A stretch of DNA of 43,543 nt from Steroidobacteraceae bacterium (GTDB taxonomy: Bacteria > Pseudomonadota > Gammaproteobacteria > Steroidobacterales > Steroidobacteraceae): NCBI GenBank assembly GCA_025458905.1, contig JALORN010000026.1, positions 1-43,543 of the forward strand, read 5' to 3'. The notes below the pieces were generated by a model that was not told the DNA's origin, ran no database searches, and worked only from the letters and a program-made list of their open reading frames with translations. Shown in pieces: positions 1 through 10,035 of this stretch. Position numbers and translations under genes: made by a program. Every line of letters begins with the position of its first letter. Positions within the stretch are counted from its first letter, which is position 1.

Positions 1-65
1 CGTCACCGGCGCGCCGCGGCAGCGACCGACGAGCGTTGTTGTGCCGCGGCCCCCGCCGTGCGTGA

Positions 66-488
66 ATGGGCTCCATGGAACACCCCCCCGATCCCGGCTC
101 CCGAACCGCGCGCCTGTGGCGCGCCTTCGGCACGCTGAGCGTGGCGATCGGCCTCTTCAACGCGTTCGTGCCGCTGCTGCCCACCACCGTGTTCCTGCTG
201 GTCGGGCTCTGGGCGTATGGCAAGGGCGCACCCGATCTGCGCGAGCGCCTGCTTGAGCATCCGCGCTTCGGGCCGGGCCTGCGCCTGTGGCAGGAGCGAC
301 GCTCGATGACGCGACTCGCGAAATGGCAATGCATCGGCACCATCGCCTTCGGGTACCTCGTCACCGTGTGGCTGGCCGGCTTCTCGGCGACGACCGCGCT
401 GCTCGGCATCGGGCTCGCGGGTCTCGCGCTCTACCTCGCGCTGCGGCCGGAGCCGGCCGCCTGTCCGCTCGGCGCGCCGCAGCGCTGA
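66..488 (+). CDS. DUF454 (YbaN-like) inner-membrane protein
   Basis: The 140-residue product has the layout of the DUF454/YbaN family: a short polar N terminus, hydrophobic segments near residues 25-50 (with the family-typical PLLPTTVFLLVGLWAYG stretch) and two more helices near 90-130. The amphipathic middle, with 'RLWQERRSMTRLAKW', is also typical. It is predicted to sit in the inner membrane; no biochemical role is established for the family. The start at 66 is preferred, with an alternative ATG nine bases downstream. A 209-base gap separates it from the next gene, so it is probably its own unit. I see nothing distinctive in bases 1-65. Confidence 0.85.
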   Translation: MGSMEHPPDPGSRTARLWRAFGTLSVAIGLFNAFVPLLPTTVFLLVGLWAYGKGAPDLRERLLEHPRFGPGLRLWQERRSMTRLAKWQCIGTIAFGYLVTVWLAGFSATTALLGIGLAGLALYLALRPEPAACPLGAPQR

Positions 489-697
489 GCCCCGGGACCG
501 GTGTCCCCGAGCCGCGCCGGCCGGTGGCCTCGTCCGCCGCCCGTGACGTGACGCATCTCCGTCCCCATCGGTGACACGGGCGGCGCATCGATCGTCGTTC
601 GCACGCTGGATGACACGCGGATGCGGTCGTCGCTGACGACGGCGCTCCGGCACGGCACGGCATCGTCGGCGCTCCCGCCCCGACCGCCCGAGGCCCG

Positions 698-1618
698 ATG
701 TCGACACCGGACCCTGCCGACCTCCTGCACCGCTTCGTCCGCGAATCGGCGTTCGCGCAGCGCGGCGCCGTGATCACCGACCTCGACGGCACCGCCGTGC
801 ACGAGGACGCCGGCCGCGTCGTGATCCCGAAGACGGTCAGCCACGGCCTCGGGCAGGTCCACGCCCTGGCCCGGCCGATCGTGATCAACACGCTGCGCTT
901 CCCGCTGAACGTGATCCGCACCTTCGGCCGCGAGTGGTACTCGATCACCCGTGCGCCGCTGCCGCTCGTGTCGCTGAACGGCAGCCTCGTGGGCCACCTG
1001 CACGAGACGCCTGCGGGCGAGATCGAGTTCGAGGAGGCGCTGGCCTTCCCGCTGGCGACGGCACAGGTGCGGGCGGTGCTGGACGACGTTTCCACGCTGC
1101 TCGCCGCGGGTATCGAGGACCTCGCGCTGTTCCACTACCCTCGCGACTGGCGGGCGGGCGAGATCGTCTGGACGCCCGACCCCGCGCGCGTCCCGGCCTT
1201 GCGCGAACGCTACCGGAGCGCCTCCGAGGTGTTCGCGGCCCCGCTGCGGGAGCTGCGCGAGCGCTTGCTGGCACGTGAACTGTGCATGCTGCTGCTGCTG
1301 GTCGAGGCGGAGGCGGGGCGGCTGATGGCCTACCAGCACGTGCAGCCGCGGCGCTTCCACACCGCACCGGGCGTGGACAAGCTGCACGGCGCGCGCGTCG
1401 TCGCCGGGCTGCTCGGCGTCGAGCTCGCCGAGTCGGTCGGTGCCGGCGACACGCCGATGGACAACTTCCTCGACGGCGTCGGCCTCGCCGTGCAGGTCGG
1501 CGAGCTCGACCTGCCGTTCCACGGGCGGCGCCACACGCTGCGGGTGGGCAGCTCGCTCGAGCTCGGCGAGCTGCTGTTCCGGCTGGCCGACCTGCACCGG
1601 CCGGCCGCCCAGGCATGA
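698..1618 (+). CDS. HAD-superfamily phosphatase (Cof/IIB-like)
   Basis: The 306-residue protein carries HAD motif I as D28-L-D30-G-T, a conserved lysine region ('VDKLHGA') and motif IV as 'GAGDTPMDNF' near the C terminus. This is the order expected of Mg-dependent HAD phosphohydrolases with a C2-type cap. It should dephosphorylate a small phosphorylated metabolite in the cytosol; the substrate is not readable. Its stop codon overlaps the start of the following kinase-like gene (ATGA at 1615), so the two are translationally coupled. The 489-697 gap upstream shows no convincing gene. Confidence 0.8.
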   Translation: MSTPDPADLLHRFVRESAFAQRGAVITDLDGTAVHEDAGRVVIPKTVSHGLGQVHALARPIVINTLRFPLNVIRTFGREWYSITRAPLPLVSLNGSLVGHLHETPAGEIEFEEALAFPLATAQVRAVLDDVSTLLAAGIEDLALFHYPRDWRAGEIVWTPDPARVPALRERYRSASEVFAAPLRELRERLLARELCMLLLLVEAEAGRLMAYQHVQPRRFHTAPGVDKLHGARVVAGLLGVELAESVGAGDTPMDNFLDGVGLAVQVGELDLPFHGRRHTLRVGSSLELGELLFRLADLHRPAAQA

Positions 1619-2550
1619 ACGGTCGCCCGGACGGCGAGGCGCGCCGTGCGCGCGCCGCGGCGCGCCGGATCATCTCCCACCATCTCGGCGACGGCGCATA
1701 CCGCGTCTGCGCCCGCGGCGGCGGCGCGACCAACCACGTCTACGAGGTCGCGCACCCGGAAGGCACGTTCATCGTCCGGCTGTCGCTCGACCCGGCGAAG
1801 ATCCACGACTTCCAGAAGGAACAGTGGGCGATCGCCCAGGCGCGCGAGGCGGGCGTGCCGGTGCCGCAGGTGCTCGAGGTCGGTAACCAGCCCGGGCCCT
1901 TCGTCTACATGGTCTCGAACCTCGCACGCGGCGAGGAGGCGACCCGGCACCCGCAGCGGATGGAGCTGCTGGAGCAGCTCGGTGCGCTGGCCGCGCGCAT
2001 ACACCGGGTCGCGACCCATGGCTTCGGCAGCACCTTCGACTGGTCGCACAACCAGCTGTCGCGCTGCGAGACCTGGGATGCCTACCTCGGGCGCGAGCTC
2101 GCGCTCGAGGCACGGCTCGAGACCCTGGCCGAGCACGGCGGCGTGGACGAGGACCGGCTGGCGCGCATGCGCGAGCGTCTCCAGGAGATCGGCGGGCTCG
2201 CCGGCGAGCCGCGCCTGAACCACGGCGACCTGCGGCTCAAGAACGTGCTCGCGACGCGCGAGGGAAGGATCACCGCGCTGATCGACTGGGAGTTCGCCAC
2301 CTCGAACGCCGCGCCTTTCTGGGACACCTCGCTCGCGCTGCACGACCTGTCGATCGACGAGAAGCACGCCTACCTGGCCGGCTACGGGCTCGATGTGGCG
2401 CGACTGGCCGAGATCGCCCCGCACCTGAAGGCCCTGAACCTGCTCAACTACGCACCCTACCTGCAGCGCGCGGTCGAAGCCGGCGATGCGGCACAGGTGG
2501 AGCGCTGCCGGACGCGCCTGTCCGGGGCGCTGGATCTCTACTCGCTCTGA
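1615..2550 (+). CDS. APH-family phosphotransferase (kinase)
   Basis: The 311-residue protein has an aminoglycoside-phosphotransferase/choline-kinase fold. The catalytic loop is H203-G-D205-L-R-L-K-N210 and the metal-binding 'IDWEF' lies at 223-227. The N-terminal lobe carries a glycine-rich 'GGGATNHVYEV' near 35-45 and 'FIVRLS' with the strand-3 basic residue. Such enzymes phosphorylate hydroxyls of small molecules (choline, homoserine, sugars, aminoglycosides). Coupling to an upstream HAD phosphatase suggests a shared metabolite rather than drug resistance; this is inference. The start is the ATG inside the ATGA overlap. Confidence 0.8.
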   Translation: MNGRPDGEARRARAAARRIISHHLGDGAYRVCARGGGATNHVYEVAHPEGTFIVRLSLDPAKIHDFQKEQWAIAQAREAGVPVPQVLEVGNQPGPFVYMVSNLARGEEATRHPQRMELLEQLGALAARIHRVATHGFGSTFDWSHNQLSRCETWDAYLGRELALEARLETLAEHGGVDEDRLARMRERLQEIGGLAGEPRLNHGDLRLKNVLATREGRITALIDWEFATSNAAPFWDTSLALHDLSIDEKHAYLAGYGLDVARLAEIAPHLKALNLLNYAPYLQRAVEAGDAAQVERCRTRLSGALDLYSL

Positions 2551-2593
2551 AGGCGAGTGGCCCGCGATCGGCCGTGGCCTCGGTCGCAGGTGA

Positions 2594-2623
2594 TGCGGCC
2601 CGCGGGCTGTGGCCAGGGCCGCA
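2594..2623. terminator. Possible bidirectional terminator hairpin
   Basis: An 8-bp inverted repeat (TGCGGCCC / GGGCCGCA, 14-base loop) sits in the 92-base gap between two convergent genes. There is no T-run on either side, so the call rests on position and stem only. Confidence 0.3.
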
Positions 2624-2642
2624 GGGCGCGCCTGCCGATCCG

Positions 2643-3494
2643 TCAGCGCCGGCCCGTCTTCGGCATGTACTCCGGCTTGACGATCTTCTTCCAGTTCTCG
2701 AGCACGCGATCGGGCACGACCAGCTGTTCGTCGACGGCGTGGAAGATCACGTTCATGCAACGCGGGTTGTCCAGGCAGTCGCGGGTCAGGCGGGCGAGCC
2801 CGTCCCGCGTGACGGCGCCGACGACGGTGCGGTCCGTCGACAGCCGCGCCTGGCCCGACTCCCTGAACTGCACGGGCAGCAGCGTCAGGTGGCGGATGAT
2901 GGTGTACGGCACGCCGCTGGCGACCAGGATGCCCTCGGCGACGGTCTTCGACTCGATCGCCTTGCGCTGGACCTCCATCGCCTTGCCGACGTCGATCAGG
3001 GCGGCGCTGTCGCCGGCGCCGATCGCCCCGTGCAGGATCAGCTGGCGGACGCCGCTCGCGGCGGCCCACCGGGCGACGATCCGCTGGCTCTTCTCGTAGA
3101 AGTCCTGCGGCGCATCGAACGGCGCGTTCGACGCGTCCACGACGACGCGATACGACCGGGCCTCGAAGACCCGCTTCATGTCCGCATCGGACAGCATGTC
3201 GCCGCTCACGAAGGTCACCGGCAGCCCGTCGAGCCGCGCACGGCTGGACGTCGGGCGCGCCAGCACCGAGACCCGCTCGCCTGCCGCGGCCAGCGACCTG
3301 ACGACCTCCGCCCCGAGCTGCCCGGTCCCGCCGAGGACGAGCACCCCGCCATCCGCGGCTCGCGCCGGGCCCGATGCCGCGAAGACGATGGACACGAGGC
3401 CGAGCAGCGTGCGGGCGAGCCATCCGGTCGCCCTCGCCATGCGTCTCGCGCGTGCGGCAGGTGGCCGGTACACCGGAACGTGCTGGGACTTCAC
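2643..3494 (-). CDS. Exported NAD(P)-binding atypical SDR (NmrA/NAD-epimerase-like)
   Basis: The 283-residue protein has a Rossmann nucleotide-binding motif G-G-T-G-Q-L-G at about residues 55-61 and the overall shape of an atypical SDR/NmrA-like reductase, without a clear YxxxK catalytic pair. The start is a GTG at 3494 behind a good Shine-Dalgarno (GGAGAGGAGA). An internal ATG at 3440 has none. The N terminus has basic residues, a hydrophobic stretch (about 27-42) and an 'ARA' cleavage site near residue 46, so it looks exported. That is odd for a nucleotide-dependent enzyme. It lies 26 bases after TonB receptor 1 on the same strand and is probably co-transcribed with it under the LacI-type operator at 6204. 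Confidence 0.75.
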   Translation of the reverse strand: MKSQHVPVYRPPAARARRMARATGWLARTLLGLVSIVFAASGPARAADGGVLVLGGTGQLGAEVVRSLAAAGERVSVLARPTSSRARLDGLPVTFVSGDMLSDADMKRVFEARSYRVVVDASNAPFDAPQDFYEKSQRIVARWAAASGVRQLILHGAIGAGDSAALIDVGKAMEVQRKAIESKTVAEGILVASGVPYTIIRHLTLLPVQFRESGQARLSTDRTVVGAVTRDGLARLTRDCLDNPRCMNVIFHAVDEQLVVPDRVLENWKKIVKPEYMPKTGRR

Positions 3495-3520
3495 GGGTTC
3501 TCCTCTCCGGGGCCGACGGA

Positions 3521-6154
3521 CTACAGACGCTGGCGGGGCTGGAAGCGGTAGCGCGCCGTGATGCCGTAGCGGCGCTGCACCGGCAGGATGCTGACCGAGG
3601 TGAAGCCCGCCGAACCCGCCAGGTTGGTCTGGCCCGCCTGGTTCAGCTGCTCGGGGGCATCCTGGTCCGTCAGGTTCTCGATCCAGAGGTTGATGTCGTA
3701 GTTCTCGCGCTCGAGGCCGAGGCGGAAGTTCGCGATGGTCCGGCCCGGCGCCCAGCTGGCGTTGATGAAGTCGGCGTACTGCTTGGAGCGGTAGGACGCG
3801 TCCAGGCGGGCCACGATGGCCGCGTCGGTGAGCACCTTGTGCGAGTACTCGATGCCGACGTTGCTGGTCACCTTGGAGGTGCGGGGCAGCTGCAGGCCGC
3901 TGATCTTCGGCTGGGTGCGCGAGATGCCGCCGATGCTGCGCGCCACGCAGTTCACCGGTATCTGCGGCACCGCGGTGGCGGTGCCGGGAAGCATCGGGCG
4001 ACACAGCGGCTCGAGCGAGGCGGCGAAGGTGTCGTCGCCGAACTTCGGGTCGGAGTAACCGACCGCCGCGTCGATCCTCCAGCTCTCGGTCAGCCGCGCC
4101 GCGAGCGAGATCTCCGCACCGCGGCTCTCGACCTCGCCGACGTTCAGCGTCGCGGTCACGAGCGTGCCCGTGCCGGTGCTGCTCGGCGCCGTCTGGCGGA
4201 ACTGGGCGTCCTTCCAGTCGATCTGGAACACCGACGCGTTCAGCTGGATGCGGCCGCCGGCGAGCGCCGACTTGATGCCGAGCTCGTAGGTGTTGTTGGT
4301 CTCCGGGTCGAAATTGATGAATGCCGGATCGGTGATCAGCGCGTTGATGCCGCCGGAGCGGGTGCCGCGCGCGGCAGAGCCGTAGATCATCAGGTCCTCG
4401 CTCGCCTCGTAGCGCACCGTGAAGCGCGGATCGGTGAAGCTCGACGACGAGGTGAAGCGCCCGCGACCGCCGAAGTAGATGTCGAAGACGTTGTCCAGGT
4501 CCTGCTCTTCGTTGGTGTAGCGCAGCTCGAAGGTGCCGGTCAGCTTGTCGGTGAAGTCGTACTCGAGCGAGCCGAACACCGACTCCTGCACGTTGACGAG
4601 CGGCGTGTAGGTGACCACCGCCGTGCCAGGGCCGTTGAGGAAGGCCGCCTGCGGCGGGAAGGCCGGCGGCGGGAAGGCCACCGCGTAGCCCCGCGGCGCG
4701 AGGCCCGGGATCACGCCGCCGCTGTCGAGCAGCACGAACTGGATCTGCGACAGCGGCAGGCCGAGCGTGCGCACGGCCTCGCTGGCGTCGATGCCGACGC
4801 CCGTGGTGTCGTCGTTCTTGCTGCGGAAGTAGAACAGGCCGCCGAGCCAGCGCAGCCGCGACTCACGGGGGCCCTGGAACCGCAGCTCGCTCGACCAGTA
4901 GTCCTGGTCGAGCCCCTGGGTGTTGAAGAAGGTGTTGAAGCTGGCGCCGCGCACCTGGTTGAACAGCGGCGCGTTGGCGGCAGGGTTGGGAGAGCAGGGC
5001 CCCGCCGGCACGAAGCCGGAGCAGATGAAGCCCATGCCGTTGGCGAAGTTGAACGTCGGCGAGCCCGCGGCGACGTAGGCGGCGCGCGGCAGGTAGCCGT
5101 AGCCTGCCTCGCCGGCCTGCGTGCGATCGAGGTCCGTCTTCGAGAAGCTGGTCGAGGTGGTGTAGGCGGTCTGCGAGATGATGGTCACCCCGGGCAGCTC
5201 CCAGTCGAACGACAGCGTGGCGCGCTTCGTGTCGTTCTGGAACGCGAACGCCTCCGGCGAGATCGACAGGGCGCCACCCTCCAGGGAGCCGCCGGCACCG
5301 CAGAAATAGAACGGCGTGCGCAGGTCCCGGCTGATCAGCGAGGCGTTGGCGGGCGCCATCGGGTCGAGCGGGCCGCAGTTGTTGGCCTGTGGCGCGAGCG
5401 GTCGGCTGGCGCCGAACTCGTCCGACCAGAGCCCGCTGACGGCGATCTTGAGGTCGTCCCGCGGCTGGAACTGCAGCGTCAGCATGGCCTGCTTGAAGTC
5501 GCCGCCGCCGATCCCGGCGCCGACCCCGAGTGGTCCGCTGTTGCGATAGGTGCCCCTGTCGTCCTCGAGGCCGACCGCGAGGCGCGCCGACATCCAGTCG
5601 GTCAGCGCACCGGAGAGGCTGCCGTTGAAGCGCTGCAGGGCGTCCGAACCGAGGGTTGCCTCGGCCAGCCCGGTCACCTCGTCGGAGATCTGGCGGGTCA
5701 CGTAGTTGATGGCGCCCGAGAAGGTGTTGCGGCCATAGAGCGCGCTCTGCGGACCCTTGATCACCTCGACGCGCTCGAGGTCCAGCATGCCGACGTTCTG
5801 GGCGGCACGACCGGAGAAGAAGATGCCGTCGATGAAGAGCCCGACCGGGTTGTCGAAGCCGCGGCCGTCGATCAGGCCGATGCCGCGGATCACCGGCACG
5901 GCGGCGCGGCCGTCGGCGCCCGACGTGAACGTGAGGTTCGGCGTGAAGTTCGCCAGGTCGCGCGCGTTGCGGATGACCTGCTTCTCCAGGTCCTTGGCGC
6001 TGAACGCCGTGATCGAGACCGGAACGTCCTGTAGGTTTTCCGAGACGCGTCGCGACGTCACGACGATCTCGTCCAGGGCCATGTCCTGCTGGGCCTCGGC
6101 TGCGCCGGCCAGCGCCGCGAAAGCCAGACTCACGATCGCTCTGCGTCGATTCAT
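3521..6154 (-). CDS. TonB-dependent outer-membrane receptor 1
   Basis: The 877-residue protein has a Sec signal peptide ending 'GAAEAQ', a TonB-box-like 'DEIVVTSRR' near residue 30, a plug domain with 'DVPVSITAF' and 'VEVIKGPQSALYGRNTFSGAINYVT', and a long beta-barrel. This places it in the large TonB-dependent receptor group of proteobacterial nutrient receptors, not the typical siderophore type. It should import its ligand across the outer membrane using TonB energy. The last residues run 'YRFQPRQRL', so the usual terminal aromatic residue is followed by a short basic tail. The start at 6154 has a GGGGGG-type ribosome site nine bases upstream. A perfect LacI-type palindrome lies 50-67 bases upstream. 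Confidence 0.93.
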   Translation of the reverse strand: MNRRRAIVSLAFAALAGAAEAQQDMALDEIVVTSRRVSENLQDVPVSITAFSAKDLEKQVIRNARDLANFTPNLTFTSGADGRAAVPVIRGIGLIDGRGFDNPVGLFIDGIFFSGRAAQNVGMLDLERVEVIKGPQSALYGRNTFSGAINYVTRQISDEVTGLAEATLGSDALQRFNGSLSGALTDWMSARLAVGLEDDRGTYRNSGPLGVGAGIGGGDFKQAMLTLQFQPRDDLKIAVSGLWSDEFGASRPLAPQANNCGPLDPMAPANASLISRDLRTPFYFCGAGGSLEGGALSISPEAFAFQNDTKRATLSFDWELPGVTIISQTAYTTSTSFSKTDLDRTQAGEAGYGYLPRAAYVAAGSPTFNFANGMGFICSGFVPAGPCSPNPAANAPLFNQVRGASFNTFFNTQGLDQDYWSSELRFQGPRESRLRWLGGLFYFRSKNDDTTGVGIDASEAVRTLGLPLSQIQFVLLDSGGVIPGLAPRGYAVAFPPPAFPPQAAFLNGPGTAVVTYTPLVNVQESVFGSLEYDFTDKLTGTFELRYTNEEQDLDNVFDIYFGGRGRFTSSSSFTDPRFTVRYEASEDLMIYGSAARGTRSGGINALITDPAFINFDPETNNTYELGIKSALAGGRIQLNASVFQIDWKDAQFRQTAPSSTGTGTLVTATLNVGEVESRGAEISLAARLTESWRIDAAVGYSDPKFGDDTFAASLEPLCRPMLPGTATAVPQIPVNCVARSIGGISRTQPKISGLQLPRTSKVTSNVGIEYSHKVLTDAAIVARLDASYRSKQYADFINASWAPGRTIANFRLGLERENYDINLWIENLTDQDAPEQLNQAGQTNLAGSAGFTSVSILPVQRRYGITARYRFQPRQRL

Positions 6155-6203
6155 CGATGCTGCCCCCCAGGACGGCGTTTTGTTCGCAAAGAGCCTGCCT
6201 AGA

Positions 6204-6221
6204 GTTGCAAACGTTTGCAAC
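6204..6221. promoter_or_regulatory. LacI-family operator, perfect 18-bp palindrome (O1)
   Basis: GTTGCAAACGTTTGCAAC is its own reverse complement and carries the central CG typical of LacI/GalR operators. It lies 50 bases upstream of TonB receptor 1. The only LacI-family regulator in the window is at 8972-10012. Binding by that regulator is inferred. Confidence 0.8.
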
Positions 6222-6270
6222 AGGCCGTCACGGCTGCGCCGGGTCGGGCAGGGGCGGCGACGGCGCACGC

Positions 6271-6322
6271 CGGCCCCGTGCCGGGGGCCGCGCTGCGCGC
6301 TGTTGTTGCGTCGCAGCGACGC
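6271..6322 (-). terminator. Tandem GC hairpins after serine dehydratase
   Basis: Two inverted repeats follow the sdaA stop on the minus strand. One is GCGTCG/CGACGC with a 3-base loop (6308-6322), and the other a 7-bp CGGCCCC/GGGGCCG stem with a 6-base loop (6271-6290). Neither is followed by a T-run, so intrinsic termination is only possible, not shown. Confidence 0.35.
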
Positions 6323-6325
6323 GCG

Positions 6326-7696
<1,371 letters not shown>

Positions 7697-7744
7697 GGGT
7701 CGGCTCGGCTCTCTCTGGCCCGCGCGAGGCCCATGGTGTAACGT

Positions 7745-7766
7745 CGCTTGCATTCGAATGCAAGCG
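7745..7766. promoter_or_regulatory. LacI-family operator, perfect 22-bp palindrome (O2)
   Basis: The core TTGCATTCGAATGCAA (7748-7763) is extended by CGC/GCG to a 22-bp perfect palindrome between the divergent sdaA and the hydrolase-lacI operon. It shares TTGCA/TGCAA arms with O1. The ATG of the hydrolase (7758) lies inside it, so a bound repressor would cover the translation start and probably the transcription start of that operon. Confidence 0.85.
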
Positions 7767-8975
7767 CATCGTCCATCGCCGGCCCCGGCCCCGGCCCCGG
7801 CCCCGGCCCCGGCCCCGGCCCAGGCCCGTCGCAGCCGCGGCGCCCGCGCCCCGTCGTGGCAGCGCTCGCTGCTCGGCACGCTGCTCGCCGGCGCCGCGTC
7901 GTGTGCGGTTGCGGCCGGCGGCACCGCGATCGCGACCGGCGACGGTGCCGCACCGCGCGTGGCGCCGCAGCGGATCGACCAGCTGCGGCGGCGCGTGTTC
8001 ACTACGCGGCTCGTGTTCGAGCGCGAGCTCGACGCGGGTGCCGCCGGGCCTCGGACGCGACTGGTGTCGTGGGAGCTCGACGGCCTCCGCCAGTACGCGC
8101 TGGTGGCCGTGCCGCGCGGCCCGCGGCCGCCCGGCGGTTTCCCGGTGCTGGTCGCGAACCATGGCACCCATCCGGACCCGCCGCGCTACGGCTTCACCGC
8201 CGCCGGCGTCGATGCGCGGCCCGGCGACTACTACCGGGCCGTGCCCGTGCTCTACGCGGCCGCCGGCTTCCTGGTCGTGATGCCCGACTACCGCGGCCAC
8301 AACGCCTCACAGGGCGCAGCCTATGCGCGCGGGCACCTCGCGCCGGCCTACTTCGCCGCGGATGTCCTCTCGCTGCTCGCGGGACTGCGCGACCTGCCCG
8401 AGGCCGACACCGGCAACGTCTTCCTCTGGGGGCATTCGCTGGGCGGCGAGGTGACGCTGCGCACGCTGCTCGCCCTGCCGCGCGATGCAGCCGTGCGCGT
8501 GCGCGCAGCGGCGCTCTGGTCGACGGTCGGTGGCAGCCTCTGGGAGCGCGCCGCCTACTTCGGGCGCTCGGGCGCGCTGCCCGTCGATCCCGAGCGCGAG
8601 CTCGGCGCGCGTTCGCTGGCCGCGGTCGACGCGCTGCGCGGCGAGCTCACGGCCCTCGCGACGCCGTACGACTGGCGAGCGGACGAGACCCTGCCGCGCA
8701 TCGACACGCTGGACGTGCCGCTGCTGCTGCAGCACGGCCTCGGTGACCGCACGACTCCTTACGAGTGGTCGGAGCGGGTGGCGGTCGCGGCCCGCCTCGC
8801 CGGGCAGGCCGTGCAGCTGGTGGCGGTGCCCACGGCCGAGCATTTCTTCGCGGGCGCCGAGCGCGAGCGCGCGGTCGCGCGTGACGTGGCCTTCTTCCGT
8901 GCAGCGATGCAAGGGGTGATGCAAGCTCGCGCCCCGGCCCGCGGCGCGCCCAGCCGGGGCGGAGACCGCGAATGA
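7758..8975 (+). CDS. Exported alpha/beta-hydrolase (esterase/peptidase-like)
   Basis: The 405-residue protein has the serine hydrolase nucleophile elbow G-H-S227-L-G-G, a late Asp in '[12 protein letters not shown]' and a C-terminal His in 'TAEHFF', a complete triad. The region resembles the prolyl-oligopeptidase/acetyl-esterase branch. The N terminus has a Pro-Ala repeat (about residues 8-21), basic residues and a hydrophobic segment (about 38-54), suggesting export. The only start upstream of that segment is the ATG inside operator O2. It has no ribosome site, so leaderless translation is possible. The stop overlaps the lacI start (ATGA at 8972). It may remove ester groups from the imported substrate. 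Confidence 0.75.
   Translation: MQAHRPSPAPAPAPAPAPAPAQARRSRGARAPSWQRSLLGTLLAGAASCAVAAGGTAIATGDGAAPRVAPQRIDQLRRRVFTTRLVFERELDAGAAGPRTRLVSWELDGLRQYALVAVPRGPRPPGGFPVLVANHGTHPDPPRYGFTAAGVDARPGDYYRAVPVLYAAAGFLVVMPDYRGHNASQGAAYARGHLAPAYFAADVLSLLAGLRDLPEADTGNVFLWGHSLGGEVTLRTLLALPRDAAVRVRAAALWSTVGGSLWERAAYFGRSGALPVDPERELGARSLAAVDALRGELTALATPYDWRADETLPRIDTLDVPLLLQHGLGDRTTPYEWSERVAVAARLAGQAVQLVAVPTAEHFFAGAERERAVARDVAFFRAAMQGVMQARAPARGAPSRGGDRE
7779..7826 (+). repeat. CCGGCC hexanucleotide repeat
   Basis: Seven perfect CCGGCC units (7779-7820) and an eighth with one mismatch encode (Pro-Ala)n near the hydrolase N terminus. A six-base unit keeps the frame when copy number changes. Confidence 0.9.
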
Positions 8976-10012
8976 AGTCCTCCAGCCGCAAGCCCGTGCT
9001 CGCCGTCCCGGGGCGCGCCACTTCCTATGACGTCGCGCGCGTCGCCAAGGTGTCGCAGTCGGCGGTGTCGCGCTGCTTCAAGCCGGGCGCCTCGGTGTCG
9101 AGCAAGATGCGCGCGCGGGTGATGAAGGCGGCCGAGGAGCTCGGCTACCGCCCCAACGCGATCGCGCGCAGCCTGATCACGCGGCGCTCCAACATGGTCG
9201 CGGTGGTGATCTCGCAGCAGACGCACCGCTACTTCCCGGAGCTGCTAGACGAGCTCAGCCGCGGCTTCTCGGCGCGCGGCATCCGCGTGCTGCTGTTCAC
9301 GCTCGAGAAGGAGAGCGACATCGACGTGGTGCTGGAGCAGATCCTGCAGTACCAGGTCGACGGCGTGGTCGAGGCCGCGCGGCTCTCGGGGGAGCAGGTC
9401 GACATGCTCGAGAAGCGTGGCGTGCCGTTCGTGTTCCTGAACCGCTCGCTGCGCGACCGCCCGGTGAATGCCGTCTGCTGCGACCAGGCGGAGGGTGCGC
9501 GCTGGCTGGTCAACCGGCTGGTCGAGGCGGGGCATCGTTCGTTCGGCATCGTCAGCGGCCCGGCGGATTCGGTCGTCAGCGCCGAGCGCACCCAGGGCGC
9601 GCTCGAGCGGCTCGGCGAACTCGGCATCCGCCAGGTCGCGGTCGTGCCGGGCAACTACAGCTACGAGAGCGGCGCGGCGGGGCTGAGGCTGCTGGAGTCG
9701 AAGCTCGGGCGGGTGCCCGAGGCCGTGATCTGCGCCAACGACGTGATGGCGCTCGGCTGCATGGATGCCGCGCGTCACGACCTGCGGCTCGGGGTGCCGG
9801 CCGACCTGTCGGTGGTCGGTTTCGACGGCGTCGGCCCGGCGCGCTGGAAGAGCTACGACCTGACCACGGTGCAGCAGCCGGTGCGCCGCATGGCCGAGGC
9901 GGCCGTGTCGATGATCGTCGAGCGCATCGAGGACCCCACGTTGCCGCCGGAGAAGCGCACGTTCTCCGGGATCCTGACCCACGGCAGTTCCGCCCGCCTG
10001 CGCAAGCCATGA
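8972..10012 (+). CDS. LacI/GalR-family transcriptional regulator
   Basis: The 346-residue protein has an N-terminal helix-turn-helix ('SYDVARVAKVSQSAVSR', about 18-34) and a hinge helix region 'LGYRPNAIARSL' near 51-62. A periplasmic-binding-protein-like effector domain follows, with 'VPFVFLNRS' and a late 'ANDVMALGCMDAA...VVGFDG', the usual LacI pattern. It should bind palindromes with a central CG, and matching 18- and 22-bp palindromes lie nearby (O1, O2). It is coupled by ATGA to the upstream hydrolase, so O2 would make it autoregulated. LacI members generally sense sugars, nucleosides or related intermediates. The ligand here is unknown. Confidence 0.93.
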   Translation: MKSSSRKPVLAVPGRATSYDVARVAKVSQSAVSRCFKPGASVSSKMRARVMKAAEELGYRPNAIARSLITRRSNMVAVVISQQTHRYFPELLDELSRGFSARGIRVLLFTLEKESDIDVVLEQILQYQVDGVVEAARLSGEQVDMLEKRGVPFVFLNRSLRDRPVNAVCCDQAEGARWLVNRLVEAGHRSFGIVSGPADSVVSAERTQGALERLGELGIRQVAVVPGNYSYESGAAGLRLLESKLGRVPEAVICANDVMALGCMDAARHDLRLGVPADLSVVGFDGVGPARWKSYDLTTVQQPVRRMAEAAVSMIVERIEDPTLPPEKRTFSGILTHGSSARLRKP

Positions 10013-10035
10013 ACCGGACCGAGGAGGCCCCCCGC

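Noticed and set aside
3..707. Long open frame on the minus strand covering the DUF454 gene
   Set aside because: Arg/Pro/Gly-rich translation with no family features. The plus-strand DUF454 protein explains the region; such antisense frames are common at this GC content.
1615..2550. APH-family protein as an antibiotic resistance gene
   Set aside because: The fold is shared by many metabolic kinases, and translational coupling to a HAD phosphatase points to metabolism.
3374..6034. 886-codon open frame on the plus strand opposite TonB receptor 1
   Set aside because: Low-complexity Arg/Ala/Glu translation, a mirror of the receptor's codon bias; the minus strand encodes a full receptor with signal peptide and plug motifs.
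7779..7826. Tandem repeat considered as a CRISPR array or origin iteron
   Set aside because: Units are 6 bp without spacers and translate in frame as Pro-Ala.
8906..8925. Two direct GATGCAAG-type half-sites just upstream of lacI, considered as an autoregulatory operator
   Set aside because: They are in direct, not inverted, orientation, lie inside the hydrolase coding sequence and lack the central CG.
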